Assembly: GCA_910588235.1 (NCBI GenBank)
Contig: CAJUOQ010000001.1
Span: 1 to 64,000, forward strand
Length of the DNA: 64,000 bases
Direction of reading: 5' to 3'
From: an uncultured Atopostipes sp.
Lineage (GTDB): Bacteria; Bacillota; Bacilli; Lactobacillales; Carnobacteriaceae_A
The position numbers and the translations under genes were made by a program. How positions within the stretch are numbered: the first letter of the stretch is position 1; every line of letters starts with the position of its first letter. Under the pieces are notes generated by a model. It saw only the letters and a list, made by a program, of their open reading frames with translations, was not told the origin of the DNA and searched no databases. Shown in pieces: positions 46,631 through 55,206 of this stretch.

Positions 46631-46660
46631 TTGACTTAAGGAAGGAGTTTCTTATATACT
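46631..46660 (+). promoter_or_regulatory. Promoter of the cold-shock gene
   Basis: TTGACT (46631-46636), 18 nt, TATACT (46655-46660). The start codon is 45 nt after the -10, so this transcript lacks the long leader of E. coli cspA. Confidence 0.7.
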
Positions 46661-46704
46661 TTGGTTGTAATTGAAGACTTATGGATTGGAATTGGGGGAT
46701 TACT

Positions 46705-46947
46705 ATGACAAAAACGGGCATAGTTAAGTGGTTCAGTAACGCCAAAGGTTATGGATTCATTGAATATGGTGATGCAGAAGATATTTTTGTTCACTTCACC
46801 GGAATCGAAATGGATGGTTACCGAACTTTGAAAGAAGGACAATCTGTAGAATTTGATGCTGTAGAAGGAGCTCGTGGTTTACAAGCGACAAACGTAATAC
46901 CTTTAGCAGATAAAGAGGAAGCGCACGCGGAAGACGAGAGCGAATAA
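46705..46947 (+). CDS. Cold-shock-domain protein with acidic tail
   Basis: RNA-binding CspA/CspB-type protein of 80 aa. RNP1 is KGYGFIEY and RNP2 is DIFVHF, within a single OB-fold of about 66 residues. The last 14 residues (ADKEEAHAEDESE) form an acidic tail absent from classic Csp proteins, as in CspR/CspD variants of some Gram-positives. Start ATG at 46705 after GGGGG; the in-frame ATG at 46681 lacks a ribosome site. Confidence 0.92.
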   Translation: MTKTGIVKWFSNAKGYGFIEYGDAEDIFVHFTGIEMDGYRTLKEGQSVEFDAVEGARGLQATNVIPLADKEEAHAEDESE

Positions 46948-46951
46948 AGAA

Positions 46952-46984
46952 TAAAACGGCTAGAAGCATTTTTCTAGCCGTTTC
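46952..46984. terminator. Bidirectional terminator behind the cold-shock gene
   Basis: AAACGGCTAGAA and TTCTAGCCGTTT are perfect complements around a short loop, between convergent genes. Confidence 0.85.
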
Positions 46985-46990
46985 CTTTAT

Positions 46991-47419
46991 TCAAGACATA
47001 AATAAGCAAGGAATTTCTGGATAATGATTGACAATATAATTCAAAAATTTCCGCTTATTTTTTTCGGATAAATAGATTTTTCCAATCACTCGATCACTTG
47101 ATTTTACTTCTACTAGACGAGAGTCTTCGTAAAAAACAAATTCGCTGACGGTAATCATTTGGATTTTTTCTTTGGTGTAAAAATGAAGATAAATAGTTGT
47201 TAACACGTCATTTTCGATGGTTAAATAACTTTGGTATTTTAAATAAATAAATAGAATAGCCAATACCCCAAAGAAAACAGTAAACCAATTAAAGATCAGC
47301 AGATTAGAAGCAAACAAAAAGCCTAATCCAACTAAAATAATAAAAATCGAAATATAAATAATTTCATAAGCAAACTCAAAACGAATATGTAATTTTAATG
47401 GTTTTTTATCATGGTTCAT
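46991..47419 (-). CDS. EbsA-like membrane protein
   Basis: 142 aa with two close membrane helices (about 20-38 and 43-60) and a C-terminal domain of beta strands. The arrangement between a cold-shock gene and an RNase H gene, plus the helix-hairpin layout, fits the EbsA family of enterococci and lactobacilli, first linked to pheromone-induced aggregation. The biochemical role is unknown. Overall similarity is judged from layout, so the name is tentative. Confidence 0.55.
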   Translation of the reverse strand: MNHDKKPLKLHIRFEFAYEIIYISIFIILVGLGFLFASNLLIFNWFTVFFGVLAILFIYLKYQSYLTIENDVLTTIYLHFYTKEKIQMITVSEFVFYEDSRLVEVKSSDRVIGKIYLSEKNKRKFLNYIVNHYPEIPCLFMS

Positions 47420-47455
47420 ATAATCAATCTTTCTAAGTAAAGTAGGTGATTTTAA

Positions 47456-47866
47456 ATGATTCGGATTTATACAGATACGGCTGTTAATGGTAATCCCGGA
47501 CGAGCGGGTGTTGGTATCTTAATTCTTAAAGGCGAAGATCAAATCCAATTAACCACTCCTCTTTCGGGTATGTGGGACAATCATGAAGCCGAATTTAAAG
47601 CAATGTTGGATGGTCTCACATGGCTAGTTCAAAATGATTCTGCTTCTGAGCTGACTTTTGGTTATACAGATAGTCAAATTGTAGCACAATCCATTGAAAA
47701 GAAATATGTAAAAGATAGAACTTTTCAAAAATACCTCACGGAGATTTTGGAATTAATGGAAGAGTTTCCATATATTAGCATCTCGTGGCTGCCTGAATCA
47801 GAAAATCGCGGTGCAGATAATTTAGCTCGCCAAGCTTTGCAAAAAGCTCTAAAGGATCAAAAATAA
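47456..47866 (+). CDS. RNase H-fold protein (YpdQ/RnhA-like)
   Basis: 136-aa type-1 RNase H domain. The four acidic active-site residues are present at D7 (YTDTAVNG), E45 (HEAEFKAM), D71 (YTDSQIVA) and D121 (GADNLARQA). It lacks the basic handle of E. coli RNase HI, like Bacillus YpdQ. It may act on RNA-DNA hybrids alongside rnhB. Start ATG with AAGTAGGTG. Divergent from the EbsA-like gene. Confidence 0.85.
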   Translation: MIRIYTDTAVNGNPGRAGVGILILKGEDQIQLTTPLSGMWDNHEAEFKAMLDGLTWLVQNDSASELTFGYTDSQIVAQSIEKKYVKDRTFQKYLTEILELMEEFPYISISWLPESENRGADNLARQALQKALKDQK

Positions 47867-47882
47867 TCATTTCTCTATTTGT

Positions 47883-47904
47883 ATTCTAACTTTTAAGTTA
47901 GAAT
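47883..47904. repeat. Inverted repeat between the RNase H gene and the phosphatase gene
   Basis: ATTCTAACTT and AAGTTAGAAT form a near-perfect palindrome separated by two bases. It may end the RNase H transcript, though no T tract follows. A related ATTCTAA/TTAGAAT pair lies after the next gene at 48777-48809. Confidence 0.5.
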
Positions 47905-47954
47905 TACTTATGAACTTTTCAACAAAAACTAATGAATAAAGCAAAGGAGATATT

Positions 47955-48707
47955 ATGAATTTAGAAACAATCAATCAACAAATGAAAAGCTGGCTCGTGG
48001 AACTTGGTGATTTCATTCAGTCAAAATCAGATTATGAAATTGATGAAAAAGCAGACTTTCGTGATTTAGTCAGTGAAGTAGATATTGCGGTAGAAGAAAA
48101 ATTAACCAGTTACATCCGCTCTCTTCCCGAAGAACAGACGATTTTAGGTGAGGAAGATTCTAACGAAGATGTAGATGTCAACGCAGAGCATCTATGGGTC
48201 GTCGATCCGATTGACGGGACCTCTAACTTTATTAAACAAGCAGATGATTATGGGATTCTTGTCGCTTATTTTCAAAAAGGAGAGCCGATGTTGAGCTATA
48301 TTTATGAAGTAGAAACGAACACTTTAGTTTCAGCTCAAAAAGATGTCGGGGTTTTTATAAATGACGAAAAAAGATCAACACCTGAAAACTTAAAATTAAA
48401 CGAAGCAATGATCTCCATTAATCCTCGTAAAATGAACCGGACCGAGCTTATGGACACAGTTGCTAATCAAGCATTTGATCTCCGTTTCTTAGGAAGTTCT
48501 GCTTCCGATGCTTTACGAGTCACTGTTGGAAAATATGGCGCTTTTTTAAGTCCTGAATCTGAACCTTGGGACCGTGCACCTTACATTTTAATTGCGGATG
48601 AATTAGGCTTACACATGTCCCAGTTTAGTGGTGCGGAATCAACGCTTGTAGGCGACGAAAGCTTCGTCTTTGGTACAAAAGCTATTTTCGAAGAATTATT
48701 CGCATAA
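47955..48707 (+). CDS. Inositol monophosphatase family protein
   Basis: Mg-dependent sugar- or nucleotide-phosphatase of the FIG superfamily, 250 aa. Metal ligands are visible in LGEEDSN, the signature WVVDPIDGTSNFI, and the C-terminal SEPWDRAPYILIADELG. In Gram-positive bacteria such proteins (YktC) act on inositol phosphate or NADP, and the exact substrate is uncertain. Start ATG with AAAGGAG. Single gene with its own terminator. Confidence 0.9.
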   Translation: MNLETINQQMKSWLVELGDFIQSKSDYEIDEKADFRDLVSEVDIAVEEKLTSYIRSLPEEQTILGEEDSNEDVDVNAEHLWVVDPIDGTSNFIKQADDYGILVAYFQKGEPMLSYIYEVETNTLVSAQKDVGVFINDEKRSTPENLKLNEAMISINPRKMNRTELMDTVANQAFDLRFLGSSASDALRVTVGKYGAFLSPESEPWDRAPYILIADELGLHMSQFSGAESTLVGDESFVFGTKAIFEELFA

Positions 48708-48723
48708 TAAAAAAACACATAAA

Positions 48724-48768
48724 AAATGTCCTTAAAGATTAATGGGAGTATTAACTTTAAGGACATTT
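48724..48768. terminator. Terminator behind the phosphatase gene
   Basis: AAATGTCCTTAAAG (48724-48737) and CTTTAAGGACATTT (48755-48768) are perfect complements, followed by a T-rich stretch. Confidence 0.8.
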
Positions 48769-48771
48769 CTT

Positions 48772-49237
48772 ATTTATTAATTCTAATGCAAATAACAAGT
48801 TAGAATTAATAAAACAGAATATTATTCACTTGTCATAGGAGTACACGTTTAAGACGTGTGCTTTTTTGTTTCCTTCTATATACAGGATAGTGCAAGCGTT
48901 TTTCGTAAGCAAACTTTATGCTTGTATGATGTAACTTCTTTAAATAAATAGTGATTTTTTAGATCTTCAAAGAAGACTGTTGCTTGGTTTCCTCCATCTA
49001 TCGTCTCTTTATCAACAATCTTTAAAATTTTACAAAAAACTAAATCGTTTTTTTAGAAGAAGTTCCTACTTATATCTTCCCTTATCATAGGTTATCAGGC
49101 TTTTACTATGCCCTGTTCATTCTAATAAGCTTCATATTTCACTTATTGATAAATGAACATTGATGAAGTAATCAAATAAAAATTACATGGCTTTTTAATG
49201 ATGCGCCTAATAATGAAATCGCTAATTTCTTTCTTTT
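48772..49237. other. Gene-free interval with two hairpins
   Basis: It holds an inverted repeat TTAATTCTAA/TTAGAATTAA (48775-48810) and a terminator-like hairpin ACACGT-TTAAG-ACGTGT followed by GC and six T (about 48844-48868). A TGCAAGCGTTTTTC stretch near 48891 loosely resembles a CcpA site. No open frame with a ribosome site is seen. The second hairpin could end a small RNA, but no matching promoter is clear. Confidence 0.4.
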
Positions 49238-49266
49238 TTGAAGATACAACTTTTATATACTATACT
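49238..49266 (+). promoter_or_regulatory. Promoter of the arylsulfotransferase-like gene
   Basis: TTGAAG (49238-49243), 17 nt, TATACT (49261-49266). The start codon at 49313 is 46 nt further. Confidence 0.65.
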
Positions 49267-49312
49267 CATTCTAGTTAAAAGTAATTATATATTTTTAAAA
49301 GGTAGGTTAATT

Positions 49313-50965
49313 ATGAAATCTAAGCACTTAATGTTCCCTTTATTTTTTATTTTATTATTACTGGGCGCGTGTACAGAAACAGATCCAGTTCCAGATACGA
49401 GGGATGAACCAACTGAGACTAAAGACCAAGCTCAGGCTCATCATCCTAACTATCAGACACAGATCGATGAGGAATATCTGGAAACCATGGACGAAATACA
49501 TAATGATTTAATGCAGGTACTGCATACAGATACATATACTCTGTCAGAACCTTTTGTGGAAGTAAATCCTTACGGGACAGCTCCTTTAACCGCATTAGTG
49601 GCTTTTGAAACAGAAGAAGCTGCGCGCTCAGAAGTTATTATTCACGGTAAAACACCTGCCACAACATTCACGCAAATTTTTGATGAATTTACCACTCAAC
49701 ATTCGGTGCCTGTTTTAGGACTATATGCAGGAACTGAAAACACAGTGGAAATTAACGTATACAATAAAGAAGGACTGATGATTGATACCACCCATCTTTC
49801 AATTGCGACCGATCCACTTCCTGATGATTTTTGGGATTTAGAATTGGCAGTGGAGACGGACGCGGAAACGACAGAACCTGGATTGACTTTTTTAATTCCC
49901 TCTCGCGGGAATCTCTTAGCTGTCGATACACTAGGAGATGTGCGTTATATCATCGAACCCTGGATGGCGAATACATTTAATCAATTAGAAAATGGGCACA
50001 TGGTTTTAGCCCTTCGAAAAGAAGAGGATGGAAATTATAATCAATTAGTGGAAATGAATCGTTTGGGTAAAGTGGAGCAGGCTATTTTATTAGATATTGA
50101 CAACTATGATCGCGTCAATTATTTTCACCATGATATGATCGAAGCCCCTGACGGTAATTGGCTCGTCACAATTCATGATGGCTCTGGTGAACATATTGAA
50201 GATGAAATGGCTCTTCTTGATCGAAAAACAGGTGAAGTGCTATGGAATATGAATTTTCGTGACCTCTTCCCTAGCGAATTTTATACGGATTATACCGGTC
50301 CAGTCGATCAATTGGGCGACTGGTTTCACCAAAACGCTGTTTGGTTAACGGAGGATGAAGATTCTATTCTGGTCTCCTCGCGACATCAAGACGCTGTTAT
50401 TAAATTATCTTATCCCGATAACGAATTTGAATGGATTTTAGCTGCTGATGAAGATTGGCCGGAAGAATTTAAAGAATACTTACTAGAACCTATTGGCGAA
50501 GTAAAATTCCCAGGTGCTCAACATGCCATCATGGAATTACCAGATCAAGATGATGATCCAGATACGATGGATATCCTTCTTTTTGATAATAATCGAGTAA
50601 TTACAAGAGGGAACAGAGAGATGGAAGATCAATTTAGTCGCGGTGTGCAGTATCGAATTAACGAAGTGGAACATACCGTTGAAGAAATTTGGTCGTATGG
50701 GGAAGAAAGAGGCATTGATTTCTTTTCTAGAATCGTCGGAGATGCTGATCTTTTACCAATGACCGAAAATGTGCTGCTGACTTCTGGACGCATAGAAGTT
50801 GATGAAGAACACCCCCAATCGCGAATCGTTGAAGTCGACCCCGCGAATGATAATGAAATTATCTTTGAAATCATCGTTTCACGCTTTGCGGATGAAGACG
50901 GGGATCGTAGACAAATCTATCGCGCGGAACGCTTACCCCTTTATCCTCGATTTGGTCACAAATAA
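49313..50965 (+). CDS. Arylsulfotransferase-like lipoprotein
   Basis: 550-aa secreted lipoprotein (lipobox LLGAC, C20) with an acidic linker, an N-terminal small beta domain (about 80-175) and a six-bladed propeller with the ASST histidines in YFHHDMIEAPDGNW, WFHQNAVW, SSRHQDAVIKL and GAQHAIMEL. Bacterial ASSTs move sulfate from one aryl alcohol to another, but no DsbL/DsbI partners lie nearby, and substrates in Gram-positives are unknown. ATG at 49313 with AAAGGTAGG. Very acidic. Family assignment fairly sure, reaction inferred. Confidence 0.82.
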   Translation: MKSKHLMFPLFFILLLLGACTETDPVPDTRDEPTETKDQAQAHHPNYQTQIDEEYLETMDEIHNDLMQVLHTDTYTLSEPFVEVNPYGTAPLTALVAFETEEAARSEVIIHGKTPATTFTQIFDEFTTQHSVPVLGLYAGTENTVEINVYNKEGLMIDTTHLSIATDPLPDDFWDLELAVETDAETTEPGLTFLIPSRGNLLAVDTLGDVRYIIEPWMANTFNQLENGHMVLALRKEEDGNYNQLVEMNRLGKVEQAILLDIDNYDRVNYFHHDMIEAPDGNWLVTIHDGSGEHIEDEMALLDRKTGEVLWNMNFRDLFPSEFYTDYTGPVDQLGDWFHQNAVWLTEDEDSILVSSRHQDAVIKLSYPDNEFEWILAADEDWPEEFKEYLLEPIGEVKFPGAQHAIMELPDQDDDPDTMDILLFDNNRVITRGNREMEDQFSRGVQYRINEVEHTVEEIWSYGEERGIDFFSRIVGDADLLPMTENVLLTSGRIEVDEEHPQSRIVEVDPANDNEIIFEIIVSRFADEDGDRRQIYRAERLPLYPRFGHK

Positions 50966-51470
50966 AAAAATGAAATAAAAGAGCAAAGATTAGACAGCCA
51001 TCGCCTATTTTCTTTGCTCTTAATTTATGTAATCCGTTTGTTTTCAATTCAATCATTTTCATTATGAGATGAGTAAATTTTATGGATTTTAGGTTAGCTC
51101 CGGGAGTGAATATCACAATAACAAGGATAATAATTAAAGTTAAACTCACTCCTAAAATAAAAGTTTTCATTGCTGAGTTATCTATAAATAAAAGAAATAT
51201 ATGCGATAAGAGATTAATTAAAAAGATAATAAAGAGAGCGTACCGCCCGATGAATGTCCGTTGAACTTCCACAATATCTCCAGATGAAACTTGAATTTCA
51301 TTGCTTCTTTCACCGAATTGTTTTACCTGTAACGTTGCATTTTCTTCTAAGACCGGCACTTCTACTTGTTCATTATGCGCTATTTTCTTATTTTTTCTAC
51401 CATTTATATAAATCCAATACTTCCTCAACATACCCACAAAACCGGTCTTTCTTTTTACACGTATCGTCAT
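50871..51470 (-). CDS. Membrane protein of unknown function, with anomalous 3' end
   Basis: About 199 aa from the ATG at 51470 (GAGGTG upstream). The N-terminal 65 residues form a small beta-rich domain with a YINGRKNKKIAHNEQVEV stretch, followed by two membrane helices (about 78-96 and 103-125). The frame then runs through the whole shared terminator and 95 bp into the antisense of the convergent gene, ending in a poorly folded basic tail. The original stop was probably near position 51020 and was lost. I do not recognise the family beyond this layout. Confidence 0.55.
   Translation of the reverse strand: MTIRVKRKTGFVGMLRKYWIYINGRKNKKIAHNEQVEVPVLEENATLQVKQFGERSNEIQVSSGDIVEVQRTFIGRYALFIIFLINLLSHIFLLFIDNSAMKTFILGVSLTLIIILVIVIFTPGANLKSIKFTHLIMKMIELKTNGLHKLRAKKIGDGCLIFALLFHFFICDQIEDKGVSVPRDRFVYDPRLHPQSVKR
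50979..51021. terminator. Terminator behind the arylsulfotransferase gene
   Basis: AAGAGCAAAGA (50979-50989) and TCTTTGCTCTT (51011-51021) are perfect complements with A and T tracts on both sides. Confidence 0.8.
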
Positions 51471-51631
51471 GCAAACACCTCTTTCTTCGTAAAGTAATTT
51501 CCTCATAACTGTGGGATGAGAATACCATAATTTCAATATTTCTTAAAGATAAATGACAAAGGCAGGCAAATGATCCAAAGATCGATGAATCGGTTTTTAT
51601 TTAATGATTATTTACGGCTAACATTTCCATC

Positions 51632-51673
51632 AAAAAAGCACAAAAAGACGGTATTAAACCTCTCTTTGTGCTT
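51632..51673 (-). terminator. Terminator behind rlmL
   Basis: AAAAAGCACAAAAAGA and TCTCTTTGTGCTT are complementary with small mismatches; T tract on the minus strand. Confidence 0.7.
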
Positions 51674-51680
51674 GGTTCTT

Positions 51681-52811
51681 TTATCGTTGACGGTCGCCCC
51701 AGTACTGGAAATAGTCTGTACGGATAGTTCCGTTATATAATTTTCTTTTCTTTGTCGCTTTTGCACCATAATATTTTTCAAATGCTAAATCACTTGTAAT
51801 AATATATTTACTCCAAGTGTTTAATGGACGAAAAGCTTCACCCATTTCACGATAAAGCTGGTGAACAGCTTCTTCTTCTCCTAAACGATCGCCATAAGGG
51901 GGATTTGAAATCATAATACCGAAGTCTTTATCTGTCTTGAAATCTGCGACAGCTAATTGCTTGAATTTGATATTGTGAGAAACACCCGCAGCCAAAGCAT
52001 TATTTTCCGCAATTTTGATCATGTTTTCATCAATATCAAAACCTAAAATATCAAGTTCAGCATCATAATCCATCTGTTCATCCGCTTCTTCTCGGACTTC
52101 TTCCCATAGATCTTCAGACATCCAATCCCATTCTTCACATAAGAACGAACGATTGAAACCAGGCGCAATATTTTGCCCAATTAGAGCCGCCTCAATTGGA
52201 ATCGTTCCTGAACCACATGTTGGATCCACAAAAGGACGATCTTTACGCCAAGTTGTCAAGGCAATTAAAGCCGCTGCTAAGTTCTCTTTAAGTGGCGCTC
52301 CACCCTTTTCTGTTCGGTAACCTCTTTTGAATAAACTTTCACCCGTCGTGTCCATTGTAAGTAACGCTTTATCTTTACGTAAAGCAATTTCGATCGGATA
52401 TTCAGCCCCCGTCTCTGGAAGCATCCCTCGTCGGTGGTAAGTTTCTTTAATACTTTCGGCAACTGCTTTGTTTACAATACTTTGAACGGCAGGGACACTA
52501 TGTAACGTGGATTTTATTGACTTTCCAGCAATTGGAAATTTTCCATCCATCGGAATATATTGGTCCCAAGGCAAAGCTTTAGTTTGTTCAAACAAGTCAT
52601 CAAATGTTTTTGCCTCAAATTCTCCAATAACAATTTTGATGCGGTCAGCAACGCGTAACCAGAGATTCGTTGTTGCAATATCTTTTTTTGTTCCTTCAAA
52701 GCGTACGCGACCATTTTCAACTTGTACCTCATAGCCTAAATCACGTAATTCATTCCCAACAAGTGCCTCTACTCCAGCTGCACAAGTAGCAATTAAATTA
52801 AATTTTTTCAT
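51681..52811 (-). CDS. rlmL: 23S rRNA guanine-N2 methyltransferase, YpsC/RlmL family
   Basis: THUMP-containing SAM methyltransferase that modifies 23S rRNA guanine (position 2445 in E. coli RlmL). 376 aa: N-terminal ferredoxin-like and THUMP region (1-155), then a Rossmann domain with FVDPTCGSGTIPIEAALIG (SAM site), LGFDIDENMIKIAENNA and the catalytic NPPYGDRLG. It lacks the fused RlmK half, as in Gram-positive YpsC. Gene order rlmL-rnpB-gpsB-ypsA-recU-pbp1 is the standard Firmicutes cluster. Confidence 0.9.
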   Translation of the reverse strand: MKKFNLIATCAAGVEALVGNELRDLGYEVQVENGRVRFEGTKKDIATTNLWLRVADRIKIVIGEFEAKTFDDLFEQTKALPWDQYIPMDGKFPIAGKSIKSTLHSVPAVQSIVNKAVAESIKETYHRRGMLPETGAEYPIEIALRKDKALLTMDTTGESLFKRGYRTEKGGAPLKENLAAALIALTTWRKDRPFVDPTCGSGTIPIEAALIGQNIAPGFNRSFLCEEWDWMSEDLWEEVREEADEQMDYDAELDILGFDIDENMIKIAENNALAAGVSHNIKFKQLAVADFKTDKDFGIMISNPPYGDRLGEEEAVHQLYREMGEAFRPLNTWSKYIITSDLAFEKYYGAKATKKRKLYNGTIRTDYFQYWGDRQR

Positions 52812-52924
52812 GACTCCCTCACTCCTTCCATCTTTCTTTTTCTATTTTTTAAATAAAAATATTCTTAAAACACAAAATACATGAATTTATTTCAACCCCA
52901 AAGGGTTCTCTTTCTTAATAAATT

Positions 52925-52962
52925 TCAAAAAATAAATCCTCCCAAATCAATAAAGGGAGGAT
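52925..52962 (-). terminator. Terminator behind rnpB
   Basis: ATCCTCCC (52936-52943) and GGGAGGAT (52955-52962) are perfect complements; on the minus strand TTATTTTTT follows. Confidence 0.85.
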
Positions 52963-52980
52963 ATCAACATTTTCCTAATA

Positions 52981-53377
52981 TTGTGTAATTTATTGTAAGC
53001 CATGTTCTGTCTAGGAAAGACTTTAGGCCGTCTTCCCTGAGATAATTATCTGTCTGCTATTGTTGTTACAACAGCCTCTCTCCTTGCATTGAATTCTGCG
53101 GAGAAAGTGCCCCTACCTTCGTTTGGGTTGCTCACTCATGGGGTTTACCCGTTCCACCAACATTGTTTCCAATGCTGCTTCGTCACTGTGGCACTTTCAA
53201 GCCTACTAGAGCATAGCTCTCGCCTTAGCTCATTTAGCTGCCGTTTCCTTTTATAAAAAAGGACCGTACCTTATTGTTTCAGTACGCATGAACACTACAA
53301 GCCTCTCAGCTCGTGTGAGCATGGACTTTACCTCACAGTTATTCATATAACTGCGCAATTATCCATAAATTACACAA
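52981..53377 (-). ncRNA. rnpB: RNase P RNA, bacterial type B
   Basis: Catalytic RNA of RNase P, which matures tRNA 5' ends. Ends at 52981-52993 and 53365-53377 are complementary and form helix P1. The 5' conserved core reads GTAAAGTCCATGCTCACACG on the minus strand, and the 3' core ends with GACAGAACATGGCTTACA. Length about 397 nt fits type B RNAs of Bacillota. It lies between gpsB and rlmL, the usual place. Confidence 0.95.
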
Positions 53378-53385
53378 GGTTTATT

Positions 53386-53721
53386 TTACATTTGTTGATC
53401 TGTTTCTTCTAAGTCTTCATCTAGTTTAGAACCAAAAACATGACGTTCTAAATTAGAGAGTCGTTTTAAAATATCAAAATTCGTAACCGTTGATTGACTG
53501 GCACTTTGACTTTGCGCACGCATGTTTGATTGTTTAGATGATTCATCTAAATCTTCGATCAGTCGATCGACATCTGCTTTTAATTCATCAATCTCATCTT
53601 GAAACGATTTATAATCTTGAATAATTAGGTCTAAAAATTCGTCTACTTCTTCAGGATCATACCCGCGAAGTTTTGTGTTAAAATCTTTATCCACTATCTC
53701 TCTTTGAGTTAATGCTCTCAC
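53386..53721 (-). CDS. gpsB: Cell-division protein GpsB
   Basis: DivIVA-like cytosolic adaptor that links PBP1 and other wall enzymes to septum and periphery. 111 aa. The membrane-binding DivIVA domain has DFNTKLRGYDPEEVDEFLD (the RGYDxxEVD box), followed by a coiled coil, a Gln/Ser-rich hinge and a C-terminal NFDILKRLSNLERHVFG trimerisation helix. GTG start with GAGGTG upstream. The nearby pbp1A is its known partner in Bacillus. Confidence 0.94.
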   Translation of the reverse strand: MRALTQREIVDKDFNTKLRGYDPEEVDEFLDLIIQDYKSFQDEIDELKADVDRLIEDLDESSKQSNMRAQSQSASQSTVTNFDILKRLSNLERHVFGSKLDEDLEETDQQM

Positions 53722-53802
53722 TAGTGTTCACCTCATCAGTCGCTTGGTCATTGATGTCTTTATTTTACCATATCTTAGAAAAAGATTAAAGAGAAACTTA
53801 CA

Positions 53803-54405
53803 TTATTCAAGCTCATCGGGGTTTAAAATTGAATTCAAAAAATTTTCATTCACCATATTGAATTCGTGAATAAAAAATTCAATTTCCTCAAAACTCACCA
53901 AATTTAGTTCATAAGTTGAATTCTCTTGACGCTTCTGGATTAAGTCATAGACATATTTGGGACTGCCAGCGGCCGCTTCTTCCATTATCGTATCATAAAT
54001 AAGAAAAGCCCCATCTGTATTCCGAATCGTAAATACCTGATTCGCATTTAGTTGTTTGGGCGATTCATAATCTTTATTTGATGTATAATTGACATAATCC
54101 GCTTGATGCGTAACTTTTTCTAGGAGATTCCGATTGGTATCATTCCACTTTTCGCCAAAAGAAGTATAAGGCAATAGCACACCTAAATGAATATCTGGGT
54201 TTTCTTCCTGCAGTTCTAGTACAATTTCTCCGGCCCATAATTCAATGCCTAATTGTCCGGTAATAATAAACCATTCGGCTCCTTCTTCAATATACGAGCA
54301 TAAACGATTTTTTATAAATTCTTTTAAATATAAATACTTGGGATCTTTTTGGTCAAAGATGTTTAATTCATAGGAACGATAGCCACTTACAAATATATTT
54401 TTCAA
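53803..54405 (-). CDS. ypsA: YpsA/DUF1273 (SLOG) family protein
   Basis: About 200 aa, Rossmann-type SLOG fold. Nucleotide-binding elements VSGYRSYELNIFD and ITGQLGIELWAGEI are typical of YpsA, which affects cell division with GpsB in Bacillus and Staphylococcus. The TTG at 54405 (LKNIFVSG) after AGGTG is used; the open frame extends further upstream only as antisense of recU. It is divergent from recU. Confidence 0.88.
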   Translation of the reverse strand: MKNIFVSGYRSYELNIFDQKDPKYLYLKEFIKNRLCSYIEEGAEWFIITGQLGIELWAGEIVLELQEENPDIHLGVLLPYTSFGEKWNDTNRNLLEKVTHQADYVNYTSNKDYESPKQLNANQVFTIRNTDGAFLIYDTIMEEAAAGSPKYVYDLIQKRQENSTYELNLVSFEEIEFFIHEFNMVNENFLNSILNPDELE

Positions 54406-54479
54406 AAAATCACCTCTAGCTTTTACGAACATGTATTTGTCTGGTATTATAGTATCATATAAAAAGGAGGTTGCGTCCA

Positions 54480-55103
54480 TTGAAAATCCATTATCCAAAT
54501 GGTCAGCCCTTTCATTACAATAATGATAAATCAGAAAGTCGGAAAAAACAAAAACAAGTAAAATATAGTAATCGTGGGATGACTTTAGAAAAGGAATTAA
54601 ATTTAACCAATCAACAATATTTGAATGAAAATTTGGCAGTGATTCATAAAAAGCCAACACCCATTCAAGTCGTTAAGGTAGATTATCCAAGGCGTTCGGC
54701 CGCAAAAATTACCGAAGCTTATTACCGACGATCCTCCACTACGGACTATAATGGAGTGTATAAAGGTTATTATTTAGATTTTGAAGCGAAAGAAACAAAA
54801 AATAAAAGTTCTTTTCCACTCAACAACTTCCACGAACATCAAATCCAACATATGCAGCAATCTTGTGCGCATGGAGGAATTTGTTTTACGATTGTTCGAT
54901 TTTCTTCATTAAATGAAATCTATTTATTAGAAGCTGAATTTTTATTTAAATGGTGGGATCAACAATTTTTAGAAGATGGTCGAAAATCCATTCCGCTCGC
55001 TTCCATAAAAAACGAGTGTGCACAGATTCCTTATGGTTATAATCCGAGAATCCCTTACTTACAAGTAATTGACCAACTGATCGAAGAAAAAAACAGCAAA
55101 TAA
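54480..55103 (+). CDS. recU: Holliday junction resolvase RecU
   Basis: Structure-specific nuclease of recombinational repair. 207 aa. The Mg site is visible in RSSTTDYNGVYKGYYLDFEAKETKNK (the D, E and K of a PD-(D/E)XK fold), preceded by NRGMTLEKELNLTN and followed by FHEHQIQHM. Start TTG at 54480 with AAAGGAGG nine nt upstream; the TTG at 54471 abuts that site. Lies just upstream of pbp1A, as in Bacillus recU-ponA. Confidence 0.95.
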   Translation: MKIHYPNGQPFHYNNDKSESRKKQKQVKYSNRGMTLEKELNLTNQQYLNENLAVIHKKPTPIQVVKVDYPRRSAAKITEAYYRRSSTTDYNGVYKGYYLDFEAKETKNKSSFPLNNFHEHQIQHMQQSCAHGGICFTIVRFSSLNEIYLLEAEFLFKWWDQQFLEDGRKSIPLASIKNECAQIPYGYNPRIPYLQVIDQLIEEKNSK

Positions 55104-55206
55104 GATGACAAACACACTATTTTGTAATAACATACGGTAGATTTAATAAATCTTAAACAATAGATTGTAAAATAGAATGATGATTTTATAAAAGAAGGTG
55201 AATGAC

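Noticed and set aside
54406..54660. N-terminal extension of the YpsA frame
   Set aside because: This part is antisense to recU, and the TTG at 54405 has the ribosome site and the family's normal N-terminus.
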